Assembly (NCBI GenBank): GCA_018857735.1 | Contig: JABMCL010000954.1 | Span: forward strand, 346,001 to 410,000 | Source of the DNA: Alviniconcha marisindica | Taxonomy: Eukaryota > Mollusca > Gastropoda > Provannidae | Direction: 5' to 3' | Length of the DNA: 64,000 bases | In this document: piece after piece, positions 1-13,760 of the stretch | How the letters are laid out: each line of letters starts with the position of its first letter | Position numbering within the stretch: the first letter of the stretch is position 1 | The notes under the pieces: model-generated | What the model was told of the DNA's origin: nothing | Database searches by the model: none | What the model saw: only the letters and a program-made list of their open reading frames with translations | Translations under genes and position numbers: made by a program

Positions 1-45
1 ATGATCGGTGACGGTGCCACTGACATGGAGGCCTCACCTCCTGCC
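1..45 (+). CDS. PSPH: PSPH penultimate exon (partial)
   Basis: Open at the window start. It encodes GDGATDMEASPPA, which is HAD motif IV, and ends at GCC before GTGAGT in phase 0. Confidence 0.93.
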
Positions 46-1070
46 GTGAGTGTGGACTCTTTTTACTACACTTGTTACAAGTTAGTTAGTAATTGGATTT
101 TAACGTCCGGTCAACCACACAGGGTTACCTCAAGACAACTCGTTATAGAACAGAAAGATAGAAAGAAACACTTTCATTTGAGAAGGAAATCAGTACAGAG
201 TAATTGCAGCACATATATATGCAGGTTGCAATTGCAAAGCATTGATTGAATTCAGGTAGATGTGCATATATGCGTATTTTCACTGGTTCTGGTAGAAAAT
301 GGGACAGAAGTAATTCATTTTGACATTCAGTCGTCCATCTGGGTTATATAACATTCAGTCAACTTTCTGGGTTATATATCAGATCAGGGTGAATGGAAAT
401 GCATTAGAAGTGTTTGATAACCAGTCGGGTAAACATGGTTTCAATTTTTTTCAGAAAAAATAGAAGGTGGTAGGAGACGAGGTGTGTGGAAGGTTAGGGG
501 GTTATTTGGATCAAAACACACTAAAAGATTCAAAATGGAATTTTTTTTGTTTCTGTGCTTTGAACTGGTAGTGCTTCCATGCTTTTTGAATCTCCATTCA
601 TTACAACATAGAAACAAAACAAAAGCCCAAACCAAAAAATTATCCAGATTAAAACAGTAACCAAACAACCATCTGTAATTATTTTTTTATTTGCTTTAGT
701 TTGTTTTTCATTTGGATTGTTTTTTCAGATTGGGGTTTGGTTTTGTAAAATAAAAAAATAAATAAAAAAATAACAAACAAAAAACAAAACAAATATATAT
801 ATATATAAGAGAAGTATGTGTGTTTGCCTAGTTGCTTAGCTGATGCTAAAAAGATGCAGCATGTTACTGCACTCTCTTCTTTAGATCTAGAATTCATATA
901 GGTATTTCACCCCTTTCTTCTTTTTCTTCTTTTCTCTCTTTTAGGATGCTTTCATTGGATATGGAGGGAACATTGTGCGAGACAAAGTGAAAAACAATGC
1001 TGACTGGTTTGTCACGGATTTCAAGGAACTGATCTGCGCTGTCCAGCAGCCAGCCAAGCAGTGCAGTTGA
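1..1070 (+). CDS. PSPH: Phosphoserine phosphatase, 3' part (two exons, 5' truncated by window)
   Basis: PSPH is the HAD-family Mg2+ enzyme that hydrolyses L-phosphoserine to serine, the last step of serine synthesis, in the cytosol. Two coding exons are visible: 1-45, already open at the window edge, and 945-1070. They join in phase 0 across an intron with GTGAGT donor and a TTTTAG acceptor behind a pyrimidine tract. The first exon carries the HAD motif IV signature IGDGATDMEA with its metal-binding aspartates. The second continues DAFIGYGGN and WFVTDFKEL, which align without gaps to the C-terminus of animal PSPH. The tail ends in a short non-conserved stretch before TGA at 1068-1070. The catalytic DxDxT motif and cap domain lie upstream of the window. 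The identification rests on family knowledge of the conserved C-terminal block. Confidence 0.94.
945..1070 (+). CDS. PSPH: PSPH terminal coding exon
   Basis: It follows a CT-rich tract and TTTTAG. It encodes 41 residues starting DAFIGYGGN and a TGA stop. The phase matches the preceding exon. Confidence 0.94.
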   Translation, partial: DAFIGYGGNIVRDKVKNNADWFVTDFKELICAVQQPAKQCS

Positions 1071-2146
1071 TGTTTTCTTCTTTCTTTTTTCTTGTGGGGG
1101 GGGGGGAGGCGGAAAGTTGATGTGAATGAAAATGAACATCATGCAAGTCCAGCTGCGTCTTTGTTCATAGCGCTTTGTAAATCGCTTTCCGCAAAAGTCA
1201 TTTGATAAACTGTTTAACATTAATCAACATATGTTGGACCTTTAGATACACACGCACACATGCACGCACGCACCCATGCACACACACACCACGGCAGTCT
1301 GAATCTTTCCCTTTAGTTTTCACCACTGCCCGCTAGCAGCGATGGATGCTTAAAGATAAACAACGGGCGAGTGGCCGGCTGACTATAACCCACGCTGACC
1401 CTAGAGACTAGCGCACACCTGCACTTCACACAGACCGAAGCGCGCTGTACACAGCAAGTGCCATGCGCTGACCTTGCTATGCTGCACACACAGTGGTGAT
1501 AACACGCTGCGGTCAGCGAGAGCGGGTGAAGGGACAAAGCAGTAAAACTGGGGTGGTTGATTGCAAAGTATTTTACTCATTAAGGCTTGCAGCCAAAGGT
1601 TGTGTATCAAATCAGCTCTGTAGAGAAAAGAACAAGGTTTCTGTTGACACTAAACATGCCATATAAAATTGCAAAATGCATGCCGTACAAGACGCACAAA
1701 AGCAACCCAGAAATCACAGAGATTTGAGCACTCCGTCGCTGACCTAATTTTTCCACATTTTTCCCACGATGCTAAGTCACGCAAACGGATTTTTGCAAGT
1801 GTAATAATGTCATGCTCACAAACCGACATGCATCTACTTTAGTGACATCAAGCCAAAAGTCATGATTCACCTACCTTACGCTTGTAGCAGGCCTCATTAA
1901 TCACTCGATGAACAATAATCCATTCACAAGAACATGCACTCCAAGCGCCTCAGACGCTACTCACAGTGCTTCTTTTTCTTGGGGAAGGTGTACTGAAAGT
2001 ACTTAATTTGCTACAAGTCATATCAAACATGATGGTGATTTACAATATTTGCAGTACCTATTTTGTTTTTTCCCCTAAATTTGTCTCTGACTAGTTTGTT
2101 TTCACTGCCACAGTAAAAGGTATCATACATTTAAAATGAACACGAA

Positions 2147-2152
2147 AATAAA
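2147..2152 (+). terminator. PSPH: Candidate polyadenylation hexamer for PSPH
   Basis: A canonical AATAAA lies about 1.08 kb past the PSPH stop. The distance is plausible for a 3' UTR, but there is no independent support. Confidence 0.3.
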
Positions 2153-3189
2153 ACTTGTTAGACGGACATTCAAGTTTTGAAGCACATGCAACACTTTGTC
2201 ATAATTGTGTGTGCTCCTAATTTGCAGCATGCAAAGCATACAGTTACGTTTTGTTTTTCTCTATAGATGGCATCAGCCCGTGGAAGAGAGGTGCCATGTG
2301 CGTGTTCTCTCACTAAGTTAACACTCTGAGCTGCTCCTCCTTGCTCCTCAGTCCCCAAACACATTTTTAGAGGCAGTTGATGGTTGGTGGCACTTGAATG
2401 TTTATGGTCTGTATCTCCGACAATGTTTATTTCAAAAATCGATAGAATTTCGTCAAAATATTGAGTACAACGGGTCCCCTTACTTCTGTTATTATCCTTC
2501 TCACCTCTTTTCACACATTCTCCACACAGTCTGCAAAGAGAATTCATTTTCCTTGCATGTTCAGTTAATGAATGGTCAGTTGAGAAACCACTCTCCATGA
2601 TGGAAAAGGCACGCACACATACACTAAGTCATTATATCACAGCTTACAGGACTGAATCACGAAAATGAGTAACTGGCTTTAACAAAAAAAGAGACCGGAC
2701 TAATAAACACACCAACATTGATGCAGTCAAAAATCCGGGCTTTGCCACAGCATGTGATTGAAATTGCCACAAAATGCTGCAAGTAATAAGAAAGAAGGCC
2801 CAGTTTCCACTGGTGCCAGATGCCACGCTGGAATGTCAGGCGTGACCTGGGGTCAAGCTGAGTGCAGTGGGGGTGAGCCGGTCAACTAAAGAGTGGGAAA
2901 TAGCCGAGACTTGACCGCCGTGGCACACACAGGGGGGTCTGTAACTGTAATCTTAATCATGCTGTCAGTGTCGGTTTCGTGTGACTTGCACAGGTTTTAT
3001 ATCATCATAGTTATGAAGAGTAATTGTGGATAATTTCTGAACTGTCAAAGGCTCATTTTACTTTTAGAGTAAGATAGGAAAATAACACAGTTGTGAGCTC
3101 TTCAACAGTTTGCCAGATAGATTTATTGGGTTTGTGCATGTTTTTTTGTTTGTTTATTTTTAATATTTTGTTGTTGCATGCATATAGAT

Positions 3190-3224
<35 letters not shown>

Positions 3225-3689
3225 CCATACAAGGGCATTATTTAGGTGTGCCTACATACAAACAATTCAAAAGCCACTGGCAATGTCAGACAGATCAGTT
3301 TTCTAATAAATGCTGATTTGTTTTTAAAAAAAAATCTTTCCCACAGAGTGATGTGTTTGTGTGTATATATATATGTCTATATATGCATATGCAAAAGTTT
3401 CTTCCTAGATGCTTCCGATGCCTGCATGAGCAATCTTCAAACTCACACTTGTAAGTGAAAATGAACAAGGCAGAAGTATATGGTAACCATGTTTGTGATG
3501 ACGCAACCTAATTCATATTAAAAATATTACATGTGGGCAACTGGCATTGCCTAAGTGATGACTGTACACCCACCTATACACATCACATACACATACAACT
3601 GAAGACTGTAGATCACGTTTGTGAGAAAACATTTATTTCTCAGTCCTTTGGTACAAGCATGCACACACACACACACACCTGCACACATC

Positions 3690-3852
3690 ACTCTTACCTC
3701 ATGTACAATATACATAAATTATCACTCTTACCTCATGTACAATACACATGAATTATCACTCTTAACTAATGTACAATACACATATCACTCTTACCTCATG
3801 TACATCAACTAATATACAATACACATATTACTCTTACCTCATGTACAATCAC
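3690..3852. repeat. Short-period minisatellite (about 34 bp)
   Basis: The motif CACTCTTACCTCATGTACAA recurs about five times, separated by ATACACAT-type spacers. Some copies are shortened. Confidence 0.7.
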
Positions 3853-3885
3853 AACTGCGAAAACGTCAAATTCAATTACATTCCT

Positions 3886-4058
3886 TTGCACAAATGTTAA
3901 ATATATGGGGTGTTTTTTTTCTGATCATACAACATTCAATCAATTTCTTTTGCACAAATGTTATAAATCATTTCTTTTATCCATGTTTTTTCTCATCATA
4001 CAACATTCAATCAATTTCTTTGGCACAAATGTTACAAATCATTTCTTTTATCCATGCA
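3886..4058. repeat. Minisatellite, about 65-bp unit, three copies
   Basis: The unit begins with GCACAAATGTTA and contains CATACAACATTCAATCAATT. It is repeated almost three times directly after the preceding 34-bp array. Confidence 0.65.
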
Positions 4059-4322
4059 AACCCCCCCCCCCCATATAGTTGCCTGAATCAAGTATGATAA
4101 TCATGCAGCCCCCACATCGCCAGATACTGAAGAGGGGAAAGTTGGGGTTGCAGTTTTCTTGGCTTATTTTCTTCTCTCGACACTGCCTGCAGCCGGCCTC
4201 TACGTGTACGCCAACAGATTGATGTCATAACAGCCATCAACCTGAAACAAATTCACACCACTGACAATCCTTGTTTAGCATCCACAATCTGAAACACAAC
4301 AGGGCCCAGAGCACTCGTGCAG

Positions 4323-4440
4323 AATCAACAAACAAGGGAGTTAATTAGCGCTTGAAATAGGTAACACAAGCACAACTCAGATCTTTGTTGTTGTGCTTGC
4401 GTTATGTATTTCAAGCACTAAACTCCCTTGTTTGTTGATT
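4323..4440. mobile_element. Near-perfect palindromic MITE
   Basis: The two 54-bp arms are inverted copies around a 10-bp centre. The outer ends read AATCAACAAACAAGGGAGTT and its reverse complement. It has no coding capacity. This is the structure of a fold-back MITE. Confidence 0.7.
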
Positions 4441-5035
4441 GTTTAGCATCCACATATGGCAAATTCTTAAAAGGAAAAACTCTGAAAACTAGTTGGGTCT
4501 GGGGGCATGCCCCCATGGATTTTTCTCCCCCAAAGATTTTTTTATTTTTATAAATCTATGCTGTCTGCATTTTTATGGAAAATAAAGGTAATTTGGCATT
4601 TATGAGGAGTGTGTCCTCAAAAAGTACAAAATTATGTAATAAGTTGGGACACTAAAATAGGAAATTACCAAAATGAAGGTAACTGACACCATGTTCACTT
4701 TCACTGCCATGGACATTTATGTTTTGGTGGCCAGTTCCCATCCTGAACATTGCTGGCAGTCCCTGCAATCATTTGACTGCTGTGGCTGCAAAATGTTGTT
4801 AGCTGCAAGTGTGCGCTTTTGCAGCAACAACTTTCCTTTTGCAACTGCAAAATTAGGGGGCAGTTTTCCAGCAAGAAAAAGACCAACAGCTTGGCCCAGT
4901 GGTCATGTTGAATAGTACAGGCATGTTTCAAATCTGCCTAGCAATTGTGTTGACCAGCATCAGCATACCTCAAATCTACTTAGCAGCTGTGTTGAACAGG
5001 ACAGGTACACAGTCTAAAACGGAATGCCTGTGTGG

Positions 5036-5273
5036 AATCAACAAACAAGGGAGTTAACTAGTGCTCAAACGATGTCAAACAAACACAACAACAAAGACCC
5101 GAGTCACCTGCAGTAACTCTTACCTGGCATGTGAGTAAATACAAGGTACATAAACTCCATGAGGATGTACATCTGGTGGAGTTTTAATGTACCCGGTATT
5201 TACCCGCATGCCAGGTGAGAGTTACCGTCAGCAACTCGGGTCTGTGTTGTTGTGTTTGATGTCTTTCAAGTAC
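5036..5273. mobile_element. Second, larger palindromic MITE sharing the same terminus
   Basis: The left end starts AATCAACAAACAAGGGAGTT as in the element at 4323. It continues into a long inverted repeat (AAAGACCCGAGT... paired with ACTCGGGTCTGTG) around a centre near 5160. The right end stops short of the terminal 20 bp, so that side is truncated or diverged. Confidence 0.65.
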
Positions 5274-7150
5274 AGGCACACCTCAAATCTGCCTACTGAT
5301 TGTGTTGAACAGTACAGATGAACTTCAAATATACCTAGTGATTGTGTAGCACTGTGCAGGCATACCTCAACTATACCTAGCAATTGTGTTCAATGGTTCT
5401 GATGTACCTAGTCTGCCTATCGATTGTGTTGAATAGTACCGACGTACCTCAAATCTGCCCATGGTCTGTGATGACTGATTGGTGGACACCTCCTCTGCCA
5501 GGGCCCACAACTGCTGCAGGGTGGAAGACAATCCTAAAAGATCCGGGACACCCTAGCAGAAAAAAACAACATTAATTTTAGGTTTTCCAAAACGAAAACT
5601 TGGATGAATACAGTGAACAGGGACATCATGTAAAGTCACAAGCAGGTCACACAGGCACAAATATGTTGCATACATACCTTTTTTCCTTCTTTCTCTTTTC
5701 AATATCAAACTGAAGCAAACAGTTACATTAGATTTAGCTTAGGTCGATGTTGGACTTCCAAGTCAAAAGCAATGTCTGTTTGATCCTGTTTGTTTTATTC
5801 ATTATGGATGCTGCACTGTAGTGAAATATAAATACAAACAAGACAAAATGAAGAAGAAAAGAAAGAAAGAAAAATGATGACATTAGGAAGGAAGGACAAA
5901 ACAGAGTTTGAAAAAGAAATAGAAACACTAAGAACAGACAAAAGGAGCACAAAGTCAGCACATAGACACCACATAACACACACACACACACACACACACA
6001 CTGAAACATTCATCCAAACAGATATATACACAGATGAAAACTTACAGTAATGCATGTAAAAGAACAAAAGTGAAAAGCACATTTTTTACGTAATTCAATC
6101 AAATATTACATGCATTGCAATAAAATACACAAAGCCCCTACCTCTAGACAACAACAACAACAAACAAGTGCAGAATCACATTTCATTAGCATGTGTCATT
6201 TTAATAACCTTTATAGGTTGAACTCTAATCTTGTTCTTAATTTTGCTGGAAAACATGCGAGCACGCACTCATACAGTTTCACTATGCATATAAATGTATG
6301 TGTGCACACACGTGGGGGTGGGGGAACATAATGATACATCCGTCTGTAGATTTGTCTGAGAAGGAGAGAGAGATTTGTTAGTAATACTAACAGTCTGCTC
6401 TGATAAACCTAGCTACAGTGCAGTTACAGTCAAACAAACCAAAAAGGCTATAAATTATCTCGGAAGCTGCTGCTTCAAAAACAAAAAACAAAAAAAAGCA
6501 TCTACACCTGAAAAAATACACGTGCTGTAATGTGAGAAAGTCAAAAATGCTTGACAAGTGGTGTTTCAATCAACACTTCATGCTTTCAACGAAAAGGACA
6601 TCAAGAAGCAATAAACTCTGCAAAAATAATGGCTGTGAGCTGGCATGTTACCTCTAACTGTGCTGTACAAATCTCCTTCATTACTATAATGTTATTAATA
6701 TTATTATTAACTGGTTACAAGAGAGAGAGTTAGGGAGAGAAAGAGTTTCTACCCAAGGTAAATGAAAAAAAGAAGAAAGAAGACATCCTCAGATTACAAA
6801 AATGGACACAACCTGTTACAAATTTTGAAATAAAAAATATATTTATGTATCAAAAAATACAGTTGACACAAAGGTGACCTGAAGGGAACCTCTGACATGA
6901 AAACATACAAATGTAATTTTTGGAACATAATTCCACTGACCTAAATTGTTGGCATTTACCACAATACGACCCTTAATTTGATAGCCCTCAAACAGTAGCT
7001 GCCACTGTTTTTGTTTTCTTCTTTTCCAAGCTCAAAGATAAGAGTATGTATACTCCGTTTGTGAACAACTGGATGACGCCTATACTGACAAACAATTTGT
7101 CACTTCTTTTTCTGCTCTCTCTCCCTCTCCCTTTTTTTTCTCTTCTCTTT

Positions 7151-7154
<4 letters not shown>

Positions 7155-7203
<49 letters not shown>
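7155..7203. repeat. (TA)n microsatellite
   Basis: An uninterrupted TA run after a CT-rich tract. Confidence 0.9.
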
Positions 7204-7206
<3 letters not shown>

Positions 7207-8468
7207 TAGGTCATATCAAGACGGTACGAATAATGAAAGAAATGGATAATAAATAGTGAAAGTGTTAAAAATCATTACTGGTGATGCTGCCATAAATACT
7301 AAAGATGTGACTGTGAGGTTGAATGTGAATTCTACATCTGCAAGCCAGGAGAGCTTGCAAGAAAAATGAGGGAAAAACACAAAGGATAATGAAAAGCAAG
7401 GTACAGTGTGCCCGTGGAATCGTAAATTGGCCTTACCCCCTCCCCGCCCTGTGGCGAGGAAGACGCTACTGTCTGAAATATTAATGACAGCACACAAATA
7501 GAATCATGTCAAGGCACACAACAGCACACACTGTTATTCACTAAATTCCCTGTGACCTACAGCAAACCTGTGAATCAAAAGTCACGGAGCTCAATATACA
7601 ATACAGGCACCCACTGCGAGCGACCACAACTCGCAGAAACGCAACAGCAGTGCTCATGATGGAAACGTATGTCAGCTATCAAACATGACTTCAAGCTGCG
7701 TGATCCTACTGGGATTGAATGTGTGCCAAGAACCGTCACCTGAACGCACACCAAACAAAAACTGAGACTGTTTGCTTTACACCTATTTATTTATTTAATG
7801 GGGTTACAAAAAAATATACCAAAAACAAGTACGTCAATTGATCAGTTCATTTGGAATCTACTTTTCATCATATCATGGTTTCAGAAAGTGACCGCTGTGG
7901 CTTGCACCTGAATAATAGCTTTCTGTTTAATCATGACCTGCTAACTCGCGCTAAAGTTGACGGAGCTTGAATAATGGGTGACCGTTTAATCATGACTGTT
8001 GACTCACAGGAAGGTTTGCAGACAAGGGTTGGAAACTACAAAGCAACAACAGCACAAGAACCCGACATAATTTTTCAGTACAGCTCCCACCCCAACCTTA
8101 CTCTCAACCTCCTCCCCCCCCCACCCCCCCCACCCCCCACCCCCAACCTTCCCACTCACCCCACCACCACCTCCATTAAGGTCTGAGTAATGATGATACT
8201 TCTCCAGTCTGTAGCACCACTTTATCTCTAGTTCCTTGCTTAAACTTAGTTTCAGTTTGGAGAGAGAGAGAGAGCAAGAGAGAGAGAGAAGGAAAAAAAG
8301 AAATGGAAAAAAAGATGGCACAAAAATAATTTGTTTTGCTGAATTATCCATGCATCCGCTCTTGTGCCTTCTATCAATCAAAAAACAACATATCCAATTG
8401 CAGTCTTTTGGTTCTTTGACTCTTGATGTCCTAGTATGTCAGATGACATATTACGAACAAGTCTTTTG

Positions 8469-8645
8469 ATGATGATGAAGTGATGCTTAATGTCCTCGGA
8501 TGTTGGCTGACATATTAGGGACAAGCTGAGACCAATGCCGAAGCATGGTTCAATAAATCTGTACGTCCACGGAAGCCAGAAGGCTCGTTAGGATGGACAG
8601 CCCAGGACGGCCACCTCGACTCTCACACAGCTCCTGAACTATGTC
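8469..8645 (-). mobile_element. SINE family B copy with 12-bp target-site duplication
   Basis: The element reads 5'-3' on the minus strand from CATAGTTCAGGAGCTGTGTG to a (CATCAT)n tail, about 177 bp. It is flanked by perfect copies of ACAAGTCTTTTG at 8457-8468 and 8646-8657, as expected for retroposition. Other copies lie at 36220, 53047, 54213, 56332 and 56871. Confidence 0.85.
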
Positions 8646-10071
8646 ACAAGTCTTTTGTGTGACTTGATGTTTTTATCCATTTCAAGTAAGACTAAATAAA
8701 AAGCCAGGTGTGGTGGGAAGTTTTCAACTACGGTCATGCAGAACTGCATACCGGTACAGAAAACCATACCAGTACAATACCGGCATTTCAATTTCATACC
8801 AAAATTAATTACTGGCATGCTGGAAGCTGCAAGCTAACTGTGGAAAGCAGGTTGACCAAGCTACTTCAGATCACATGCACACCTTTTTCTTTCTGAGGCA
8901 AAACCACCACAAAAGGTGAGGTTTTCAAATGATTTCGCAAGAATAACTTCATTTACCACAGGAGAGTAGTTTTCCTTTAATGCCTTCTGCACTTTCTTCC
9001 ACTGCTGGCAAAAACAACAGAGTGTACTGGTATGCTCTGGTTGTAATGGCACACCATATACCATAAAAACTTCACAGTGTGGGTTTGGTCTCAAGCCACC
9101 CTCAACATGCACCTGTTTAACAATTATTTCTAAACTGTTTTTCACAGCCCTGCCCATCCCCTCGTCCGACGCTCTGTGTGTGTGTGGTTAGTGTTATTGT
9201 AAAGTGCCCTGTGCTGCCACCTTGTGTGGTAGATGGGCGCTCTAGAAATCCTCTTTATTATTATAATTATTAATACCATGCAGCTGCAAAGTACCATCAT
9301 GCCCCCGAGGAACGCACTGACAATGGAAAATAAACTTTCTGGCCTCCATGCACAGGCACCTGAATTAGCTACCCATTCCAAATGGACATGCATTACAGAG
9401 AAAAAGCAACACCAAAGAAACAGTTTAAATCAACAAGCACAGCAAACCAATGTTGTACACCCAGATCATTCAGAAACTTACTTCCAACTGCAGGAAGGAA
9501 AAACAACCAGGATATTTATGAGTCAGTTTAAGGTAATGACGAGTCATGATTTTTCATTCAAGGAATATTCCACATTTATGATTAGCAAAAAGCAAAACAA
9601 AACAAAAACCCAGTCAGCTGACACCGTGGGTCAATGTTTTTGCATCAAGTCTGTTCAACAGTATCAAGCTTTTCTGTACAATTCTCAACAGGTTCTGTGT
9701 TATTTCCAAAGATGTCTCATGAACACCACGAACATCTTACTAAAACAATGAAATCTGTTGATTTTCGTTAATACTGGCAGAAACAGAACATCTAAAGTAT
9801 GTTCTGTGTGATTTCCACTCAAATAAATTTGCAATGGCAGACAGAGTGGTGTCACAACACTAAAATCAACAGAGCATGTATTTTCTCTGAAATAACGCTC
9901 CATTGCCCATTTTTATCTTTGCCGCCACAGTCAATATAAAGCTGCCAGCTATGCAACAACATGCCTCTAAAACTGCATCATTTCACTTTTACTGTGCAAA
10001 TATTGGGGCCACAGAACTACACAAACAATGCTATGTCAGCTAGCATTTCACTAACAACAAAAAGGTCTCAG

Positions 10072-10102
<31 letters not shown>

Positions 10103-10646
10103 TAACTGGTTACTATATATATATATATATATACATACACTACGTAACTGGGGGAAAACACAGCACAACCACTATAATCTAAACAGTAAATATGTATAAT
10201 CTAAACAGTAAATATACACTAGGCTAAGAAATGCCATACATGAGTGCCACGAACAATTATTTTCATACTTGGAATAAAGTAGCTTGGGCCTTTTTTACTA
10301 TGGCGTATGAGCATGCGCATAAGTAAAGAGTGTGCAGCTCATCAGAGCAATACAGTGAATTCTAATCCATTGTAAACTACACACACACACAACTTACAGT
10401 AATACTATTCATGCACATAGGTTAAGAGTGTAGAACCCATGAGTGCAATACAGTGGACCCCTCCGTCGTGACTACAGTGATCGCACCAGATATTTTTCAA
10501 ACAGAGGTGTAACACCTGTAAGCTGGTGGTGACAGTGGTTCATAGAAATCAGTCAGATAATCACTGTAACTGATCAGATATATGCCTGTCCATACTACTA
10601 CTACTACAGCTGTACTAGCAAACACCCATTTCCTTTCCCTGTGTAG

Positions 10647-10714
<68 letters not shown>

Positions 10715-10721
10715 ACACACA

Positions 10722-10752
<31 letters not shown>

Positions 10753-10797
10753 CACCACACTCATACACACCACACTAACACACATACACACACAAAT
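10647..10797. repeat. (CA)n microsatellite, interrupted
   Basis: CA repeats with CC and TCATACA interruptions, followed by a G-rich run at 10838-10862. Confidence 0.95.
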
Positions 10798-11658
10798 CCA
10801 TGCACACTACAACCAATCTCTCACTGTGCTGCTTTGGGGGTTGGGGGGGGGAGGGGGGGGGGATCTTTTTTTTCTTCTTCTAAGGACCAGTCAAACAAAA
10901 CAACAGCCGGTACATCTCACCGATTGCTGATTTTTTCAATCAGTAATCAGTAAAATACCAGGAATTGCTCGTTAACACAGACCGTGGACTACACACAACT
11001 TACAGTGAGAATATTCATGCGCATAGGTAAAGAGCGTGGAGTTCATCAGTGCAATACAGTGGACCCTAATCCACTGCAAACTACACACATGCATCTTATA
11101 GTAATACTACTACTTACTACTCATGCATATAGTATATATATATATATATAGGTAAAGAGCATGGAGCTTGTCAGTGCAATACAGCAGAGTAAACAAACCT
11201 AATGTTTTATCCTTCCAGTGTGATTACAAATACACACACATTAGTTATAAAAATATTTAAAAAACCATGCACGTAAGTTAACAGTATGGCTTTTATCTGT
11301 CCAACGCATTTACACAATGGGATTATTCCTCTGTGGCTATGCAGGCCCAACACATTTGTGGTAAAAACTAAGCGTGCATGCACACAGTCTGGACCCAATG
11401 CTAGTAGGTGCAGTACACTGTATACAAAGGATCTGTTCCTTATTTCCTTTAAGGCTTTAGTGCCAAGTATTTATCTAGCTATGCAAAATTACTGTGTGAT
11501 TGCAGAGAGTGAGAGACAGCTGAATTAGTATAATGTATTCTTTTGTGTGTATCTAGGATCGTCTCTTCTTTTTTTTACTTAAGTGCCATGACCTCATAAT
11601 TTTTCATGGGGTATAGAGCTATATAAAATTCATATATTATTTATTGATAGACTATTAC

Positions 11659-11659
11659 A

Positions 11660-11718
<59 letters not shown>

Positions 11719-11738
11719 CACACACACGCAAGCAAACA

Positions 11739-11783
<45 letters not shown>

Positions 11784-11804
11784 CACACACACACACACAC
11801 ACAC
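11659..11804. repeat. (CA)n microsatellite
   Basis: About 145 bp of CA with a short GCAAGCAAACA interruption. Confidence 0.95.
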
Positions 11805-12000
11805 CCCTGGCCCCCAAGCTACAAGCATACCCAAACCTTTTTTTACACAAACTGTATTTAGGGGTCACCCCGACACCAAACGTTCCGCCTCGTCTTTGGC
11901 AGAGCGCTTTGCAAATTGCACCGTAAAAATAGAAATGCACACCATCAAAGTCCAGCTTCTATACTCCAATTCCCTCCCCTGTTGCCTATAAACTGAGACA

Positions 12001-12066
12001 CTAACTTTCTCTTAGACATCTTCTCACTGCTGCCAAATCATAACGGCCATGAAGCGGGTCCAACTT
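12001..12066 (-). CDS. NICN1: Possible NICN1 terminal exon
   Basis: Acceptor GCTCCTGCAG followed by an open frame in the expected phase 0, KLDPLHGRYDLAA... to TAG at 12001-12003. LHGRYDL resembles the family's DVDGCYDLNLL ending only loosely. An upstream AG (CTGTAG) would add three codons. A conserved helix expected before this segment is missing, so the exon is tentative. Confidence 0.33.
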   Translation of the reverse strand, partial: KLDPLHGRYDLAAVRRCLRES

Positions 12067-12650
12067 CTGCAGGAGCTACAGTCAGCCTAGAACTGAGACA
12101 GTCACCTCACAGTGGTGATCTCACAGCAGTCGCTGGACAAAATAATCAGCATGTGTGCATACTGTCACAAGATTCAAACCCAAGTCTGTACAACATATTT
12201 AAGACAAGTCTTTCTACCAAAACAATTTTTTTTTTTAACTTTCCAAAAATATATATATATATATAAAAATAAAAATAAAATCTTTAGCATGGATCTTGAA
12301 AGAGAGGGCACCGAGAGGTCTGGTGACTGAGAGCGTGTTGTGTTTTTGTGAGGAGGGATCCACTGTGCTGGCAGACACACCAGGTGCATAAACAATGTGT
12401 TCAGAGAAATAACGAAGTCAGACAAATTAACGCAGGGTGCCAAAGAACGTCTCCTCACCTCCACTGTCTTCTTCTGCTGGAACTTGTCCTTGGGCTCCTC
12501 CAACAGCCACGCTGGCAATGGGCTGGTTTTGGGACCCTAATCAACCAACCAGTAAACCAACCAATCAACCAATCAGTTAACGGGTATTCAGTTAGCTGGT
12601 TAACTATGTGTTTTCGGACCCTGATCAACCAAACAATCAATCAACCAGTC

Positions 12651-12703
<53 letters not shown>

Positions 12704-13693
12704 GTGTGTGTACTCTTATCTGTATTTGAGTGTAAACAGGTCTGGAAGTGTGGCATTCTGATTGGATGAAATGCTTGGGTGACAGGCAGTACAGAACCCT
12801 CTATAAATACACCAATGAGTCGACTCGACCAATCAATTAACAGAATCTGACTGAGTCGAGTCAATCAATAAATTAACAGAATCGGACTGACCCCTGGGGA
12901 CCGGAACAGCCGGAGATCTTCCAGCTTAAACTCTCGCCACACAGGGGAAGGCTGCTGCAGGATGAGGCGAAGTGACATGACGTTGTTCAGCTCACACCGG
13001 AACTGAAGCATGACAGACAGCAGCATGTATGCCTAACACTCTCTGTCCATTTTCAGTTTCTTTTCATCATCAACAGAAGCAAATGAATATGAATCAGACA
13101 AAAAGCAGCCTGTATACATAACACTCCCTGTTTTGTTGTTGTTGTTTTTCTTTTTCTTTTTTTCTTTTTCTTCTTCTCTTTTTTTTCTTTTTCTTTTTTT
13201 ATCATCAACAGAAACAAATGAACATAAATCAAAAAAATATGTCACTATTTTTCTAGCAGCACATAAAATGCAACAGTGTTTTTCTTTTCTTTTTATTCTT
13301 AAAATAAACAACTGCAAATCAAGACAACATATATATACACAACACTCCTTGGCTGTTTTTCGATGTAAGTATACATATGCACCACTATCTTTTGATTCTA
13401 TTTCTTTCCATTCTTATTACTATTAAGGCAAACAAACAAATGAATAAAATATTGTATTTTTATATACATTAAAGGGATCTTCTTCTTTTTTTTACTGAGA
13501 ATAAACCACTTATACATAACAAAAAAATTACCCATTACATGTAAAAGCATTAAAATGAGTTTTCACTGTTTCCATTAGATAAGCTCTGAGTCTTATACAG
13601 ACTACATGATATTTGAAAAAAAATCACACACACACTCACACACACACACATATATATATATAGATAGATAGATAGACCCACACATGCATGCAT

Positions 13694-13760
<67 letters not shown>

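Larger units (their letters stand above)
1071..11990. other. Intergenic region between convergent PSPH and NICN1
   Basis: No coding exon could be supported here on either strand. The stretch holds short tandem repeats (3690-4060), palindromic MITEs (4323-5273), AT and CA microsatellites, a SINE at 8469-8645, SINE-like tails ending in GCGCT plus TTATTA runs near 9230, and the probable 3' UTRs of both flanking genes. Longer open frames, such as 8861-9157 (-) and 9233-9751 (+), lack recognisable domains and consistent splice sites. Confidence 0.5.

Noticed and set aside
8861..9157. 98-codon minus-strand frame that looks mildly coding-like
   Set aside because: No family recognised and no link to NICN1 in phase. 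Could be an old element remnant; not strong enough to list.
9233..9751. 172-codon plus-strand frame
   Set aside because: No recognisable domain or compositional signal, and no supporting splice context. Expected by chance in AT-rich DNA.
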